From Sphingobacterium psychroaquaticum (lineage in GTDB: Bacteria > Bacteroidota > Bacteroidia > Sphingobacteriales > Sphingobacteriaceae), in the NCBI RefSeq assembly GCF_900177625.1, contig NZ_FXAU01000008.1:1-64000 (forward strand): DNA of 64,000 nucleotides, read 5' to 3'. Numbering within the stretch: position 1 is the stretch's first letter; each line of letters starts with the position of its first letter. Both the position numbers and the translations under genes were made by a program. This document shows, in pieces, positions 25,093 through 33,857 of this stretch. The notes under the pieces were generated by a model. It saw only the letters and a list, made by a program, of their open reading frames with translations. It did no database searches and was not told the origin of the DNA.

Positions 25093-26106
25093 ATGAGCGC
25101 TCCTGAAAAGCAAAAAACCCTTATCCTTTGTGCCCCGTCAGATTTTGGATTCTTTGATTGCATAAAAGTGCATCTAGAAAAATCTGGTTTTGAGGTATTT
25201 GGATTTCCAATTGAAGATGCGAACTACAAATATAAAAGCATATTAAATCGCATTTATAACAGCTATCGCAAAATCATACTTGGTGACAAACACTACAAAA
25301 CAACGGTAAAACTAAAGGAGAGATATCAATCTTTAAGCCCCAAGCTAGAACGGTTACAAAATGTAGACTTTGCTCTTTTTATTCGTCCCGACATGTATCC
25401 TCAACAATTTATACAAGAGGTTAAAAATAAAGCCACTAAAACCGTTGCCTACCAATGGGACAGCTTCAATCGATTTCCACATGTCTTGAATTACATTAAT
25501 CTCTTTGACCACTTCTTCACTTACGATTTCAGAGACTTAACATATGGTTCATCACTAAAATTGATCACGAACTTCTATATTGGAGAACCAGAGGTGTGCG
25601 CTAATACCGAACGTAAAACCGCTTATTTATTAGGTAGTTTTGATGAGGATAGATTCCAACAAGCTGTCGCACTCAAAAAAGAACTTGAATACTACGAATT
25701 CGATTGTAGTTTCACATTAAAGACAGCAAAAAAAGACCATATAAAAAGGCTCACTAAGTCTGGGTTAAAATCTATTACACGATCCATCTATTATCCCGAA
25801 AATTTAGCAGCTGTAAAAGAGTCAACCCTTTTAATTGATGTACAAAACACCAGCCAAGTAGGACTATCTTTCCGCGTCTTTGAGTCTCTTTGCTATGGAA
25901 AAAAACTTATCACGACAAATAAGCATATATCGAAATATGACTTCTTTCACCCTAACAATATCTTCATTTGGACTGGTGATAATCAAAAGGAATTAAAATC
26001 TTTTCTATCAACGAAGTACCATACCCTTGATACAGAAATTGTTCAAAAATACAGCCTAAAAAATTGGATACGGACAGTTTTTAATATCCCTCCCCATATT
26101 CAATAA
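25093..26106 (+). CDS. GT-B-like protein of the polysaccharide locus (paralogue A)
   Basis: 337 aa from ATG 25093. No named family is certain. The C-terminal third (QVGLSFRVFESLCYGKKLIT, then KYDFFHPNNIFIW) resembles the donor-binding half of GT-B glycosyltransferases of the CgeB/GT4 type, where a Glu in FESLCYGK contacts the nucleotide sugar. The N-terminal half has a Rossmann-like start (KTLILCAPSDFGFF) and a basic segment (NSYRKIILGDKHYK). It is clearly related to the protein at 26963-27985 throughout its length. The two lie in opposite orientations with a GT2 gene between them. Probably adds a sugar to the same polymer. Confidence 0.6.
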   Translation: MSAPEKQKTLILCAPSDFGFFDCIKVHLEKSGFEVFGFPIEDANYKYKSILNRIYNSYRKIILGDKHYKTTVKLKERYQSLSPKLERLQNVDFALFIRPDMYPQQFIQEVKNKATKTVAYQWDSFNRFPHVLNYINLFDHFFTYDFRDLTYGSSLKLITNFYIGEPEVCANTERKTAYLLGSFDEDRFQQAVALKKELEYYEFDCSFTLKTAKKDHIKRLTKSGLKSITRSIYYPENLAAVKESTLLIDVQNTSQVGLSFRVFESLCYGKKLITTNKHISKYDFFHPNNIFIWTGDNQKELKSFLSTKYHTLDTEIVQKYSLKNWIRTVFNIPPHIQ

Positions 26107-26142
26107 AAATGAATATTTTACTTCATAATCCTGAAAACTAGA

Positions 26143-26970
26143 TTAGTCTTTTCTTTTATTAGGGAACAATAGGTAATATAGCTTACGATACCATACATTA
26201 TTATACTTTTCTTGATACTTTGCTTTCAAAAAGAGTTGATGTATTCCCAATTTATTGGATAAATAATATGCGTAATGCTTCTTGTAAATGTAATAGAAGC
26301 TTTGTTCAATAGTTTGACTTGCTTGGCTTAAATCGGTGATGGAGTTTCTAACTTCTCTCTTTCGGTAAAAATATAAATGTTCGGGTATTTGGTACACATG
26401 TGCACCAAATTTTTGAATAATTCGAATCCATAACTCCCAATCTTCATGATTTTTCAAAGACTCATCAAAACCGCCGACTCCCATTACTTGTTCACGACGT
26501 ACCATTGCGAAGATGGGAATAACATTAGCCCGCAGAAAGGAAGAAATTTCAAACGCATTGAAAAGAAAGGCATTGTTTTCCCTTCCAAAATTTCGGATAC
26601 CTGAATAGACTAGATTAAGCGAGGGCTTTCTTTTAAACATTTCTAAACAACGTACTATATAACTTGGATCGACGCGGTCATCAGCATCCATGAATACAAC
26701 AAACTCTCCTCTAGCCTTTTCAATACCTACATTTCTCGCTTTGGAAGGTCCTTGATTCTCCTGTATAAATATGGAGAATTTTAAAAACTTATTAGTTAAA
26801 ATAAATGATTCCACAACACTCGTTGTCGCATCAGAAGAACCATCGTCAATCACGATAACCTCAATATGGCTATAGGCTTGGTTTGCAACAGAGATTAAAC
26901 ATTCTTCTATAGTTTCTTCCACATTAAAAGCTGGAATAATCACGCTAACCAAAATATTATCTTTAATCAT
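26143..26970 (-). CDS. Family 2 glycosyltransferase
   Basis: 275 aa. VSVIIPAFNVEETIEECLIS, VIVIDDGSSD, ENQGPSKARNVGI, the metal motif FMDADD and KNHEDWELWIRII are all in the expected order. Its ATG overlaps the end of the upstream paralogue gene by 8 nt, so the two are translationally coupled. The last 50 residues are rich in Tyr and Lys. Cytosolic; acts in polymer assembly (inference). Confidence 0.9.
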   Translation of the reverse strand: MIKDNILVSVIIPAFNVEETIEECLISVANQAYSHIEVIVIDDGSSDATTSVVESFILTNKFLKFSIFIQENQGPSKARNVGIEKARGEFVVFMDADDRVDPSYIVRCLEMFKRKPSLNLVYSGIRNFGRENNAFLFNAFEISSFLRANVIPIFAMVRREQVMGVGGFDESLKNHEDWELWIRIIQKFGAHVYQIPEHLYFYRKREVRNSITDLSQASQTIEQSFYYIYKKHYAYYLSNKLGIHQLFLKAKYQEKYNNVWYRKLYYLLFPNKRKD

Positions 26971-27985
26971 GACTTAAGATGTTATTAATTTTTGTGTCAA
27001 TCCAAGAAGTAAAACTATACTTGGCAACAATACTTTTATCAATTCTTCTATACGGAAGCTTAAGAAAATTGGGAAGTTCGTGTAAATTGTCCTTTTCGAG
27101 AATAAAAAAGTTATGTTCATCATAAAAATCCGCTTCGCGTACAGTCGGATTTGTGGTGATTACTTTCTTCTCAAAACAAAGACCTTCAAATATACGAAAT
27201 GAAAAGCCGACGTGACTGGAGATCACTAGATCTAAAATCAACTCCGACTTGGAAACATGCTGTAATTGATCATAAAAAGAAACATGCTGATGAACAATTT
27301 CCATGTGTTCATGTAAATAGGGAGGTAATGTCTGTGTTATATGCTTATTACAGACAACGACAAATCTAACCTTTTGAAACAATTCTGTTAATGCGCGATG
27401 AACAGCAATCAAGAAGTCTACTCGACTTTCATTATATGTACTCACATAGTAAACATTATAAACCTCCGTCTCTTTACTTTTCTTCGGAATAAGTCCCGGA
27501 AAATCAAAATAAAAATTCGTAGAATACATGAGATTAATATCGTTATATTTCATGACATCATTTCGATCAAAGACATAGAATTTATCAAAAAATTCAACGT
27601 AATCTAATACTTTAATATCTCGTCCGACTCCATCAAAATGAAAACCAATTAACAAATTGGTCTTACTACGTATGGTTTTAATTATTTCGAAATCAAAAAA
27701 GTCTGCACGTAAAACTAGTGCAAACTCAAAAGCCATATGCTGATCCAGAATCTCCTTCTGTTTATTCTGTAAGAATTTTTCACGAAGCTGACGTTTAAAC
27801 TTCTTATCTCCTAAAAAAATTTTTCGTGCTATATTTTCGATTCTTTCAAAAATAGAGCTGTACCTAAAGGGGTAACCGGCATCTTGAATATGCACAACTT
27901 CGTAACCCAAAAACTCAAGATTACGAACAATAAGCTCATACAGTTTAAAACTATCAGTTGAAGCTAACAGAATTTTTTTTGACAT
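26963..27985 (-). CDS. GT-B-like protein of the polysaccharide locus (paralogue B)
   Basis: 340 aa. Same architecture as the protein at 25093-26106: N-terminal KKILLASTDSFKLYELIVRN, a basic ARKIFLGDKKFKRQL segment, and a C-terminal block HVGFSFRIFEGLCFEKKVIT followed by EADFYDEHNFFIL and YSFTSWID. The block aligns without gaps to SQVGLSFRVFESLCYGKKLIT in the partner. The family function is uncertain; a GT-B nucleotide-sugar site is inferred from the FE-x-LC-x-x-K pattern. It heads a two-gene unit with the GT2 gene downstream. Confidence 0.6.
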   Translation of the reverse strand: MSKKILLASTDSFKLYELIVRNLEFLGYEVVHIQDAGYPFRYSSIFERIENIARKIFLGDKKFKRQLREKFLQNKQKEILDQHMAFEFALVLRADFFDFEIIKTIRSKTNLLIGFHFDGVGRDIKVLDYVEFFDKFYVFDRNDVMKYNDINLMYSTNFYFDFPGLIPKKSKETEVYNVYYVSTYNESRVDFLIAVHRALTELFQKVRFVVVCNKHITQTLPPYLHEHMEIVHQHVSFYDQLQHVSKSELILDLVISSHVGFSFRIFEGLCFEKKVITTNPTVREADFYDEHNFFILEKDNLHELPNFLKLPYRRIDKSIVAKYSFTSWIDTKINNILSHD

Positions 27986-28163
27986 CTTTAATATTAAAAT
28001 TTCAGCACGTACAAATTTGTTGTACGCTAATTACAATTTTGTACCTTCGCCCATTAATTATTTAGCACAAAGGTATAGTATAGCACTTTTTATTTAACCA
28101 TAATTGGATGGTCTTTTTAAAGACATAGACATTTTACCCACTCAGACAGGACAATATAATATA

Positions 28164-29198
28164 ATGAATACAATAAAACCAGATAACCGAGCTAATAACT
28201 TTGATTTCCTAAGACTCCTTTTTGCTAGTTTAGTCGTGTTTTCTCATGCATTCGCGTTGACCGACACGAGTCCAGAAATACTTAGTAAGTATAGCTATGG
28301 ACAGTTGAGTTTTGGCGGGTTAGCAGTAGACGTTTTTTTTATTATAAGTGGATTCTTAATTATCAGCAGTTTAAAACAAAGCAAGTCAATAAAGAACTAC
28401 CTATGGAAACGCTGTTTAAGACTTTTCCCGGCTTTATTTTTCATGTTAATCTTCTCTTGTATCGTTATCAGTATCGTCTATACAGGAAACAATATCTTTA
28501 GAGAAAAAGATTTTTACAAATATTTTTTCGATAACATGACACTATACAAAGTAAGATACAGTATCCCTCATGTATTTGAAAATAATCCCTATCCGAGTGC
28601 AATAAATGGAAGTTTATGGTCTTTATCGTATGAATTTACAATGTATATCATCCTACTATTAGCATATAAATTCAAAGAAAACAAAAAGATTCTTCTAACC
28701 TTTTTAATTTCTGCTTATCTACTTGCCGTATATGGACAATTTAACACCGCGATGCTAAAGACTTTTTTTAGTGAAATTCATCTCGACACCTCCCAACTAT
28801 ACCGTTTAGCAAGCTTGTTCCTTGCCGGAAGTATACTACGTATCATTGACATCAAGGCATTAAATAGATTGTCTATTAAATTAGTCATATTTTTTTTAAT
28901 AATAGTAACCATACAGTTCCGAGTGTATAACTATTTTTCAATCATATTAACCCCCACATTAATCATTCTAATTGGTCTTTCCTATAGTGCAACCCTAAAT
29001 TACATTCCTTCAAAAATAGGAGACCTATCCTATGGAATCTATATTTATGGTTTCCTTATTCAGCAGTTGTTTATGAATTATTTAGACCTGAACCCTTACC
29101 TCCTTACGCTCTACAGTCTAATAGTGACCTATATTCTCTCCTACATTTCATGGCATTTGATCGAGAAAAAATGTCTACGATTTAAAAACCGCTTTTAG
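28164..29198 (+). CDS. Acyltransferase 3 family membrane protein (OafA-like)
   Basis: 344 aa from ATG 28164. An in-frame TTG 20 codons earlier would add only a polar leader, so the ATG preceding NNFDFLRLLFASLVVFSHAF is preferred; this FDxLR...H motif opens acyltransferase-3 proteins. About ten membrane helices, ending with HLIEKKCLRF. Such enzymes move acetyl or other acyl groups across the membrane to O-acetylate sugars of LPS, capsule or peptidoglycan. In this locus the target is probably the surface polysaccharide. A possible promoter is TTTG at 28016 with TACCTTCG at 28042 (one mismatch, 22-nt spacing). Confidence 0.88.
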   Translation: MNTIKPDNRANNFDFLRLLFASLVVFSHAFALTDTSPEILSKYSYGQLSFGGLAVDVFFIISGFLIISSLKQSKSIKNYLWKRCLRLFPALFFMLIFSCIVISIVYTGNNIFREKDFYKYFFDNMTLYKVRYSIPHVFENNPYPSAINGSLWSLSYEFTMYIILLLAYKFKENKKILLTFLISAYLLAVYGQFNTAMLKTFFSEIHLDTSQLYRLASLFLAGSILRIIDIKALNRLSIKLVIFFLIIVTIQFRVYNYFSIILTPTLIILIGLSYSATLNYIPSKIGDLSYGIYIYGFLIQQLFMNYLDLNPYLLTLYSLIVTYILSYISWHLIEKKCLRFKNRF

Positions 29199-29506
29199 CT
29201 CTTAAAACAATATTTGTCCTCGAAATAAGCAATACCTCGAAGGATAAAATACTGCGGTGAGTACAACAATTTAAAGCAATAACAGATATTATCATGAATC
29301 AAATCGTGCGTTATGTTATCATCAATTTGTTATAACTAAAGGGTATATATTCCTATATTTACGTAGTTTAAATGAGCTTGTTGGATTTACCTTAATTATC
29401 ATCCATTTTTATATCATTATCAATGTCAAAATGAGAAAAAGGGAATTACAAATCCAACCGTTCAAAAAATACAACAAGCTTAGAGAATCGTAATAAATAA
29501 AGACTC
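29199..29506. other. Intergenic region before the GT2-GT4 gene
   Basis: 308 bp, AT-rich. It contains only very short frames, the longest notable one being 20 codons at 29431-29493 (starting MRKRELQIQ). That frame ends 13 nt before the next start, but nothing supports it as a gene. No TAnnTTTG match and no strong hairpin were found. Confidence 0.5.
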
Positions 29507-31534
29507 ATGGGAGTAATAAGTGCATTTTTAAGAAGAAATAAGCAAATTGCCGAATTAGATAAAGCCCACTCTTTTCAGGTTTCTGAACCAAATACCGAAC
29601 GAAATCCTATACATTTTCCTTCTGTTGAAGAACCTTTGGTCTCTATTCTAATTTCATTTCATAATAGTGAAATGTATACGCGAAAATGTTTACAATCTAT
29701 TTTAAAAAATCTCCCAAAAAATACCTTCGAAATATTATTAATTGACATCAACAGTTCAGAAGCTGTTGATTTCACCAATATAACCGGCGTTACACTCATT
29801 CAAAATCCAGCTCTTCATGATTTTGTTCAAGCCACAAACCAAGGCATTCATCAGGCACGAGGCGAATACATTTACCTACTTAACTCCTCCACTATAGTAC
29901 GTGAAGGTTTTTTAGACGAATTACTACATGTCTTCGAGACAAACAACGATGTCGGTGCGGTGGGTTCTATGCTACTTGACAGCACAGGGAAACTATACGC
30001 TGCAGGTACAGCGGTGCTAAAGAATGCTAAAATAACACCAATAAAAGGTGTAAAATCTTATTTTCCACAAGTCAATTACACGTATAAAGTCGATTATTGC
30101 TCGGCGCACAGCCTTCTCTTTAAAAAGAAGGATATTCATGGCGATCTCAATCTACTAGATGATGCATTTTCACTATCCTCTTTTGCTGACGCCGATTTAT
30201 GTTTTAGATTAAAGTATAACCAGGGTAGAAGCACTTATTACACTCCTTTTTCAAAAGTCGTGTGCTACACAAAAAATACTTCTAATGAAAACGTCTCCCA
30301 TTCCGTAAGAAATAAATCGTTTAGCAAGAACTTGGAACTTTTCAAGCAAAAATGGAAGAGACAAATCGAGGCTATCAAGTCTACATCAATTCATCATCGA
30401 ATTTTAGATTTTTACGATGGTCGACCAATGATCTTTTTTAATGATCAAGTGCCTCAATATGACAACAATTCAGGAGAGCTCCGATTGACGGAAATAATTA
30501 AGGCTTATAAAGAGCTGAATTATCATGTCACGTTGGTTACTTTAGACAACACGATTTATAACGCATACAACGCATATTTTCAAAAGTTAGGAATAGCCGT
30601 TCTCTACATAAATCGAAGACATTCCAACATATCTGACTATTTTAAGACAGTAAATTATGTTAATCCAATAATTTGGATGCATTCAGCGACAACCTTCAAT
30701 CGATTTTACGAAACAGCAAGAAAAATTTTCAAAACATTTAGTTTGATTTTTGATATGGTAGATATACATCATCTCCGATACAAAAGAGAACTCGAATTAT
30801 TTCCTAGGGACCTAGGCATCCAGCAGGCTTATGAAACCTATCTTGAAATAGAGACAAGAGCATCGCTCCTGGCTGATATAGTCATTCCTATTTCTGATCA
30901 AGAAAAACAATATATGCAATCCTTTTCTCCTGAGGAAAAGATGCTGGTTATATCGAATGTACATTACCCGAAAGTAAACGTGCAAGAAACGCCTAAATTT
31001 GAAGATCGAACAGGTTTACTTTTTATAGGCTCTAGACACACCCCAAATATTGATGCTATCAACTACATGATTGATGAAATAATGCCTATTATTTGGAAAA
31101 CAGATAATACGATTAAACTACATATTGTAGGCAATGTTGCGCAATGTTTCTCGGAAGATAGAAAATCAATTTCAAATGTAATTTTCCATGGTTTTGTTCC
31201 TGAAGTTAGTTCATACTTCTTAAAACATAGGGTTATGGTCGCCCCGCTAAGATATGGGGCAGGCGTTAAAGGAAAAATTGGCCAAGCATTGGAATACCAC
31301 CTCCCTGTTGTTTCAAGCAGCATAGGTGCGGAAGGCATGCACTTAGTAGATGGCAGACATATCCTTGTCGCTGAAAATCCAGAGGATTTTGCAAAAAAAA
31401 CCATCTCGTTATATACTGATGAAAAAATATGGAAAGAAATTCAAGAAAATTCCATGTCCGGACTAAAGCCTTTCTCTAAAGAAGTTCTGCATGAAAAAAT
31501 TAAACAAATAGAAGAGATCTTGAAGTATGAATAA
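29507..31534 (+). CDS. Two-domain glycosyltransferase (GT2-like plus GT4)
   Basis: 675 aa. Residues about 42-290 are GT2-like: LVSILISFHNSEMYTRKCLQSI, ILLIDINSS, ATNQGIHQARGEYIYLLNSS and FADADLCFRLKYNQ. The DxD metal motif is replaced by NSS and the nucleotide-binding VDDxS by IDINSS, so this half may be weakly active or inactive. Residues about 330-675 are GT4 (GT-B): RTGLLFIGSRHTPNIDAINY, FHGFVPEVSSYF, and APLRYGAGVKGKIGQALEY with the donor-binding Glu. Such tandem enzymes often add two sugars in a row. Large cytosolic protein; convergent with the GT4 gene at 31547. Confidence 0.85.
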   Translation: MGVISAFLRRNKQIAELDKAHSFQVSEPNTERNPIHFPSVEEPLVSILISFHNSEMYTRKCLQSILKNLPKNTFEILLIDINSSEAVDFTNITGVTLIQNPALHDFVQATNQGIHQARGEYIYLLNSSTIVREGFLDELLHVFETNNDVGAVGSMLLDSTGKLYAAGTAVLKNAKITPIKGVKSYFPQVNYTYKVDYCSAHSLLFKKKDIHGDLNLLDDAFSLSSFADADLCFRLKYNQGRSTYYTPFSKVVCYTKNTSNENVSHSVRNKSFSKNLELFKQKWKRQIEAIKSTSIHHRILDFYDGRPMIFFNDQVPQYDNNSGELRLTEIIKAYKELNYHVTLVTLDNTIYNAYNAYFQKLGIAVLYINRRHSNISDYFKTVNYVNPIIWMHSATTFNRFYETARKIFKTFSLIFDMVDIHHLRYKRELELFPRDLGIQQAYETYLEIETRASLLADIVIPISDQEKQYMQSFSPEEKMLVISNVHYPKVNVQETPKFEDRTGLLFIGSRHTPNIDAINYMIDEIMPIIWKTDNTIKLHIVGNVAQCFSEDRKSISNVIFHGFVPEVSSYFLKHRVMVAPLRYGAGVKGKIGQALEYHLPVVSSSIGAEGMHLVDGRHILVAENPEDFAKKTISLYTDEKIWKEIQENSMSGLKPFSKEVLHEKIKQIEEILKYE

Positions 31535-31546
31535 GCACTTTTTGAA

Positions 31547-32782
31547 TTAATTTGTAATACGAGTTAGCAGCTCACTCCATCTTTGCAATACTAGCGCTGG
31601 CGCATAGCACCCCATAGATTTCTTGCCAGATTGACCTAATTCCTGGCGAAGAGAAGGCGATTCAATAAGTTTAACGAGATATGTCTGTAGATCTTCTTTC
31701 CCCTCCACCAGGTAACCATTGACCTCATGATTGATAAGCTCATTTACACCAGAACAAGACCGTAAACCCAATACTGGCAAACCGACGGACATCGCCTCCG
31801 TTAAGGCTAATGGAAAGCCTTCATACTTACTTGGAAACACAAAAACATCTGACTCTTTTAACTTATCTAATGGGTTCTCTGTAAAACCTTTTAGAAAAAT
31901 TCTTTTTTCCATTCCCCGCTCTTCGATTAGACTTTGTAACATTTTTCGATCAGCTCCAATTCCCCAAAGTACCAGATCCCAATCAAGATAGCTATCCGCT
32001 ATTTGTGCAAAGACCTCGATGGCGAGAGACTGCTGTTTACCTGCATTATCTAATCGTCCAATATTTACGATTGTATATCTATCTTTATCTTTAAAATGAT
32101 TGACAACTGCATTGTCAATAGGTTGCGGAACAGGATTCGGAATTACAAAACATTTGCCTTTAAATATAGTAGGTATAAACTCTTCGTAGCTCGCAAATAA
32201 GACTTGAACACCTGCTAATTTAGTGTATGCCGCTTTCAAAAGAGATGCTTCTTGTGTATCCCGATTCCAAAATGGAGACGCGTAATCATAATCTGGGCGA
32301 CCGTTCACAGAATTTACTATAGGAAAAGCACAGCTATTCAGATAAGTAATCTCGAGCACAGACTCCAACGACATCGTCACAACCAACGCTGGTTTAACCC
32401 GTTCAAAATATCTATTCCATACCAATGCACGTTGTTTGAGATTGAACTCATATATCTTATCGTCATACGCCCGACGTATACGCTTATTAATGAGCTTAGC
32501 ACGCTTCTTCCTTATCTTACTCAACAACCATTTCCATGGGTTTTTACCTGCATAATTAATTAACGGCTCTAACCGGACTTGTTCAATCGCTGCATCAAAG
32601 ATATTCGTAACAGTGACTCCTTTATTTAGCGGAAACATGGGAGCACCAATAATATCTTCATTAGTAGCAATTTCAACAGTATATCCCATATCATGAAATC
32701 CGTTAGCCAGAAAACAACACATTTTCTCCGCTCCTCCTGAGCCATTAATAAAATCCTTATGTTGTACGAGAACTATTTTCAT
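31547..32782 (-). CDS. Family 4 glycosyltransferase
   Basis: 411 aa. GT-B fold: MKIVLVQHKDFINGSGGAEK (with the GGAEK loop), TIVNIGRLDNAGKQ at the start of the second domain, IFLKGFTENPLDKLKESDVFVFPSKYEGFPLALTEAM (split here for length; EGFPLALTEAM holds the donor-binding E-x7-E pattern). Starts 4 nt inside the end of the upstream GT2 gene (ATGA-type overlap), so the two are co-translated. The N-terminal half has a very basic segment around 85-110. Likely retaining, NDP-sugar dependent. Confidence 0.9.
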   Translation of the reverse strand: MKIVLVQHKDFINGSGGAEKMCCFLANGFHDMGYTVEIATNEDIIGAPMFPLNKGVTVTNIFDAAIEQVRLEPLINYAGKNPWKWLLSKIRKKRAKLINKRIRRAYDDKIYEFNLKQRALVWNRYFERVKPALVVTMSLESVLEITYLNSCAFPIVNSVNGRPDYDYASPFWNRDTQEASLLKAAYTKLAGVQVLFASYEEFIPTIFKGKCFVIPNPVPQPIDNAVVNHFKDKDRYTIVNIGRLDNAGKQQSLAIEVFAQIADSYLDWDLVLWGIGADRKMLQSLIEERGMEKRIFLKGFTENPLDKLKESDVFVFPSKYEGFPLALTEAMSVGLPVLGLRSCSGVNELINHEVNGYLVEGKEDLQTYLVKLIESPSLRQELGQSGKKSMGCYAPALVLQRWSELLTRITN

Positions 32783-33813
32783 CGTTGATATGTTTTTCTA
32801 ATCTTGGTCCTAAATTCACGACGCTTACCTGCAACAGGAATCAACTTACTTAGAAAAAGAAGGATCTTTCGCTTTATCGCTCTTCGTTTTTTGAAACGAT
32901 TATAGAAATCATCAAATTCACGCGAATTCTTCGCTTTGAGAAAAAATCTAAAAGGTGTCGTTATGGGTAGTTTCTTCGAATCACATTTACCTAAAATTCT
33001 ATGCTTTTTTTCAAAATCATGTATCAAATTAAACAGATAAGTTTTTTGCTCCTCATCTAAGGGTAATTCAAAATATCTAATATTAAAAGGCTCGTGCTCC
33101 AAAAAGAGTAAGAGATGTTCTACATGTGAATCCCATAAATCGTATTTATCGTAAAATGCAGTTAAAATCTCAAACCATTTCGGTATCTGTTTAAGTACAG
33201 CCCAACTATGTTCATTAATCCGTATATGATTTTGGCTATCATGCTGTCTATAAAAATACTGCGCCTCTGGATGAACCGTAACTTTCTTTGTTACTGCAAG
33301 CAAACGATGAGATAGTAAGCCATCTTCGCAAGGTTGTATCCCTTCAGGAAAACGAATATCAGGATACTCATTCAAGAATGATCGTTTTAAAAACTGAGCG
33401 CAGGTAGGGAGTGCTGCCGTATAGGGATGTGCGTGAACGAAATCCGCACCAACAATCACAATATCCGCACCACTATCTATCGCGACTTGGTAACAAGAAG
33501 TAAGAAAACCCGGTTCAATTGTATCATCTGCATCCATAAAAAAAACATAGTCTCCTTTAGCTCGTAAAAAACCATTGTTTCGAGCCACAGAGACTCCACC
33601 ATTGCTTTGATACAGATAAGTAATATTTGAATGCGCAGCAGCATATTGCTGGCAGATTATTTCAGAATTGTCGTTACTACCATCATTCACCAGAATTACT
33701 TCAATATTTTCTAGTGTCTGACTCAAAATACTTTGAATCGCTTCCTCAATGTATCTTTCTATATTATAAATAGGAACAATGACGGAAACAAATATTTGAT
33801 GAGGTACATTCAT
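32779..33813 (-). CDS. Family 2 glycosyltransferase (capsule/LPS type)
   Basis: 344 aa. VSVIVPIYNIERYIEEAIQS, EVILVNDGSNDNS, NGGVSVARNNGFLRAKG and VFFMDADDTIEPGF are typical of capsule and LPS GT2 enzymes. The C-terminal 110 residues are strongly basic (KKRRAIKRKILLF, GKRREFRTKIRK), probably for membrane or acceptor binding. It is downstream of the GH43-like lipoprotein gene on the same strand (44-nt gap), and overlaps the GT4 gene by 4 nt. Confidence 0.9.
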   Translation of the reverse strand: MNVPHQIFVSVIVPIYNIERYIEEAIQSILSQTLENIEVILVNDGSNDNSEIICQQYAAAHSNITYLYQSNGGVSVARNNGFLRAKGDYVFFMDADDTIEPGFLTSCYQVAIDSGADIVIVGADFVHAHPYTAALPTCAQFLKRSFLNEYPDIRFPEGIQPCEDGLLSHRLLAVTKKVTVHPEAQYFYRQHDSQNHIRINEHSWAVLKQIPKWFEILTAFYDKYDLWDSHVEHLLLFLEHEPFNIRYFELPLDEEQKTYLFNLIHDFEKKHRILGKCDSKKLPITTPFRFFLKAKNSREFDDFYNRFKKRRAIKRKILLFLSKLIPVAGKRREFRTKIRKTYQR

Positions 33814-33857
33814 TTACTCGAAGGTAAGGAAATTGATTGAAGGACTTCCATTTTTAG

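Noticed and set aside
21563..25095. TTG starts upstream of three glycosyltransferase genes (21568, 24214, 25084)
   Set aside because: Each TTG lies inside a TAnnTTTG promoter box; the ATG a few codons later fits the family N-terminus.
29431..29493. 20-codon frame before the GT2-GT4 gene
   Set aside because: Too short to support and without a ribosome-binding or promoter signal; could be a leader but nothing shows it.
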